Positions 14,342-15,402 of a DNA stretch of 15,402 nucleotides are shown in pieces. Source of the stretch: Pseudomonadales bacterium. GTDB taxonomy: Bacteria; Pseudomonadota; Gammaproteobacteria; Pseudomonadales; UBA7239. Below the pieces are notes generated by a model, which saw nothing but the letters and a program-made list of their open reading frames with translations, had not been told where the DNA came from and made no database searches. Where the stretch lies: contig JAGRJA010000150.1 in NCBI GenBank assembly GCA_020443005.1, positions 1 to 15,402 of the forward strand, in the 5' to 3' direction. Each line of letters starts with the position of its first letter. The stretch's first letter is position 1. Made by a program: the position numbers and the translations under genes.

Positions 14342-14370
14342 TGAACCGGATGATCTTCATGGCGTATAAA
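14342..14370 (+). promoter_or_regulatory. candidate promoter for the divergent NTF2-SDR operon
   Basis: On the plus strand TGAACC (14342-14347), a 17-bp spacer and TATAAA (14365-14370) resemble the rpoE promoter on the other strand; GCGTATAAA here matches GCGTACAAG there. TATAAA is also a good sigma70 -10, so the class is not certain. A start near 14377 would leave ~30 nt before the ATG at 14407. Confidence 0.4.
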
Positions 14371-14406
14371 GACCACAGAAACCAACAAAGATCAGCGGAA
14401 AAGACG

Positions 14407-14841
14407 ATGACAATATCCACTGCAAAACTACTCGATAATTTTGTCGACATTTACCAATGTTTCGACGACAGCTCAATCGACAGATTACCGGAAATTTACA
14501 GTGAGTCCCTGATTTTCACTGATCCGGTACATCAAATCGAAGGCCTGGAACCCTTTCAGGCTTATTGCTCAAAACTGACCAAACGCTGCTCAAATCTGGG
14601 CTTCGAATGTCATGAGATAATCTCCACTGATAACAGGGCCACGATCACATGGCACATGCACTTCAATCACCCCGCTCTGGCAAAAGGCAAAGCGCTGGGT
14701 GTTGAGGGCTGCACCATCCTGACCATCGACGGAAAAATATCCCGGCACAGGGATTATTTCGATCTGGGCGACATGATTTATGAACACTTGCCCGCTCTTG
14801 GCTACATGATCAGACAAACAAAAAAGCGGCTTTCAAAATGA
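14407..14841 (+). CDS. NTF2-like / SnoaL-like fold protein, unknown function
   Basis: A 144-aa protein of the NTF2-like (SnoaL/ketosteroid isomerase-like) fold: helical N-terminus (LLDNFVDIYQCFD), then YSESLIFTDPVHQIEGLEPFQAY, the family's signature of a cone-lining segment, followed by strands ATITWHMHF, GCTILTIDGKI and a HRDYFDLGDMIYEHLPALG tail. Whether it is an enzyme or a binding protein cannot be told. The frame extends to a GTG at 14341 with the predicted promoter inside; ATG 14407, with GGAAAAG 3 nt ahead, is preferred. It shares ATGA with the SDR that follows. Genes like this open the operon next to rpoE-chrR in other gammaproteobacteria, upstream of SDR, FAD-oxidoreductase, DUF1365 and cyclopropane-synthase-like genes (from memory), so it may belong to a lipid-modification pathway. 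Confidence 0.8.
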   Translation: MTISTAKLLDNFVDIYQCFDDSSIDRLPEIYSESLIFTDPVHQIEGLEPFQAYCSKLTKRCSNLGFECHEIISTDNRATITWHMHFNHPALAKGKALGVEGCTILTIDGKISRHRDYFDLGDMIYEHLPALGYMIRQTKKRLSK

Positions 14842-15402
14842 AAAAAAAGCTGAAAATCACTGACAAAACCATCTGGGTGACAGGAGCCTCCTCCGGAATA
14901 GGCCTTGCACTTGTTCAACAACTGGCATCCGCCGGCAACCACATTTATGCATCTTCTCGCGATACAGTCGCATTGTCGGCCTTGTCCCGTCAGTATACAG
15001 ACATTATTGCACTGCCCTGTGATGTAACTGACAATCACAGCGTAACAAACGCGGTTGCAGTAATCAGGAAAAACTCCCCCTCTCTTGATATGGTGATCAC
15101 CTGTGCAGGCATATGCCATTATTTCGACAAGGGTGACATCGATTGCGAACAGGCACAAAAGCTCATCAACACCAACTTCATGGGAACGGTGCGCTGCATA
15201 CAAGCCGCCCTGCCCCTGATTCGGAGAGAAAATCACCTGCCCCAGATTGTTGCATTAAGCAGCCTCAGTGCCGATGTTGCTTTTCCGCGTGCCTCTATTT
15301 ACGGTGCCTCAAAAGTCGCAGTTAATTATTTCATTCGAAGCTTACGTAGCGACCTTGCCAACAGTGGTATCAGACCAGGCCTTGTGCATCCGGGTTTTAT
15401 CA
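14838..15402 (+). CDS. short-chain dehydrogenase/reductase, 3' end cut by window
   Basis: The frame is open from ATG 14838 to the right edge (188 codons seen). Classical SDR elements appear in order: nucleotide-binding TGASSGIG (residues 15-22), CDV (61-63), NTNFMG with the structural Asn (111-116), catalytic Ser within ALSSLSA (~142), and Y155-GAS-K159 (YGASK). VHPGF at the end matches the family's PG motif. The usual NNAG reads TCAG (88-91). The arginine in ASSRD suggests NADP(H), an inference. The substrate is unknown; the neighbourhood (ECF sigma/ChrR, NTF2-like protein) points to a lipid or reactive-carbonyl substrate. The start overlaps the NTF2-like stop by 4 nt (ATGA), so the two are coupled. 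The operon continues beyond the window. Confidence 0.9.
   Translation, partial: MKKKLKITDKTIWVTGASSGIGLALVQQLASAGNHIYASSRDTVALSALSRQYTDIIALPCDVTDNHSVTNAVAVIRKNSPSLDMVITCAGICHYFDKGDIDCEQAQKLINTNFMGTVRCIQAALPLIRRENHLPQIVALSSLSADVAFPRASIYGASKVAVNYFIRSLRSDLANSGIRPGLVHPGFI

Noticed and set aside
1..15402. CRISPR array, tRNA/rRNA genes, insertion sequence, prophage or toxin-antitoxin pair
   Set aside because: I looked on both strands for regularly spaced repeats, cloverleaf-like segments, transposase or integrase motifs and small paired ORFs, and found none that hold up.

Overview
The window looks like chromosomal DNA from a gammaproteobacterium of roughly 50% GC, probably a free-living aquatic lineage near the pseudomonad/oceanospirillid groups. 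I infer this from gene order (regulator - pcnB - folK - panB; DUF2065 - hisZ - purA) and protein resemblance, not from a marker gene. I see no rRNA, tRNA, CRISPR array, insertion sequence or phage gene. Codon use looks even throughout.

Left part (1-6120). The window opens inside an NtrC-type response regulator in the position CbrB holds in Pseudomonas. Its sigma54-contact motif GAFTGA is replaced by GAISHT. An MscS-like channel gene lies on the opposite strand. A divergent control region follows, with a perfect 8-3-8 dyad, an extended -10 promoter and a short leader ORF. It leads into a tightly packed run: pcnB (RNA polyadenylation), folK (folate), a deoxynucleoside kinase and panB (pantothenate). 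panC does not follow.

Middle (6121-9019). A strong intrinsic terminator closes the panB run. DUF2065 (YjeT-like), hisZ and purA follow: an inner-membrane miniprotein, the HisG regulatory subunit and adenylosuccinate synthetase. This trio normally sits behind hflK-hflC, so position ~6120-6267 looks like a synteny junction.

Right-middle (9091-12895). A minus-strand pair encodes a large DUF1631-like protein with a duplicated C-terminal module split by a coiled coil, and, 5 nt downstream, a stand-alone PilZ protein (likely c-di-GMP sensor). Divergent to it is an exported DUF1329 protein. Perfect inverted repeats mark both convergent gene junctions.

Right end (12903-15402). A minus-strand ECF sigma - ChrR pair, translationally coupled, matches the RpoE-ChrR singlet-oxygen system: all zinc ligands of both ChrR domains are present with the spacing of the Rhodobacter protein. 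Its own promoter reads TGATCC-N18-TACAAG. Divergent from it is an operon starting with an NTF2-like gene and a short-chain dehydrogenase (cut by the window end), with a related promoter-like element TGAACC-N17-TATAAA. This is the most coherent stress-response system in the window.
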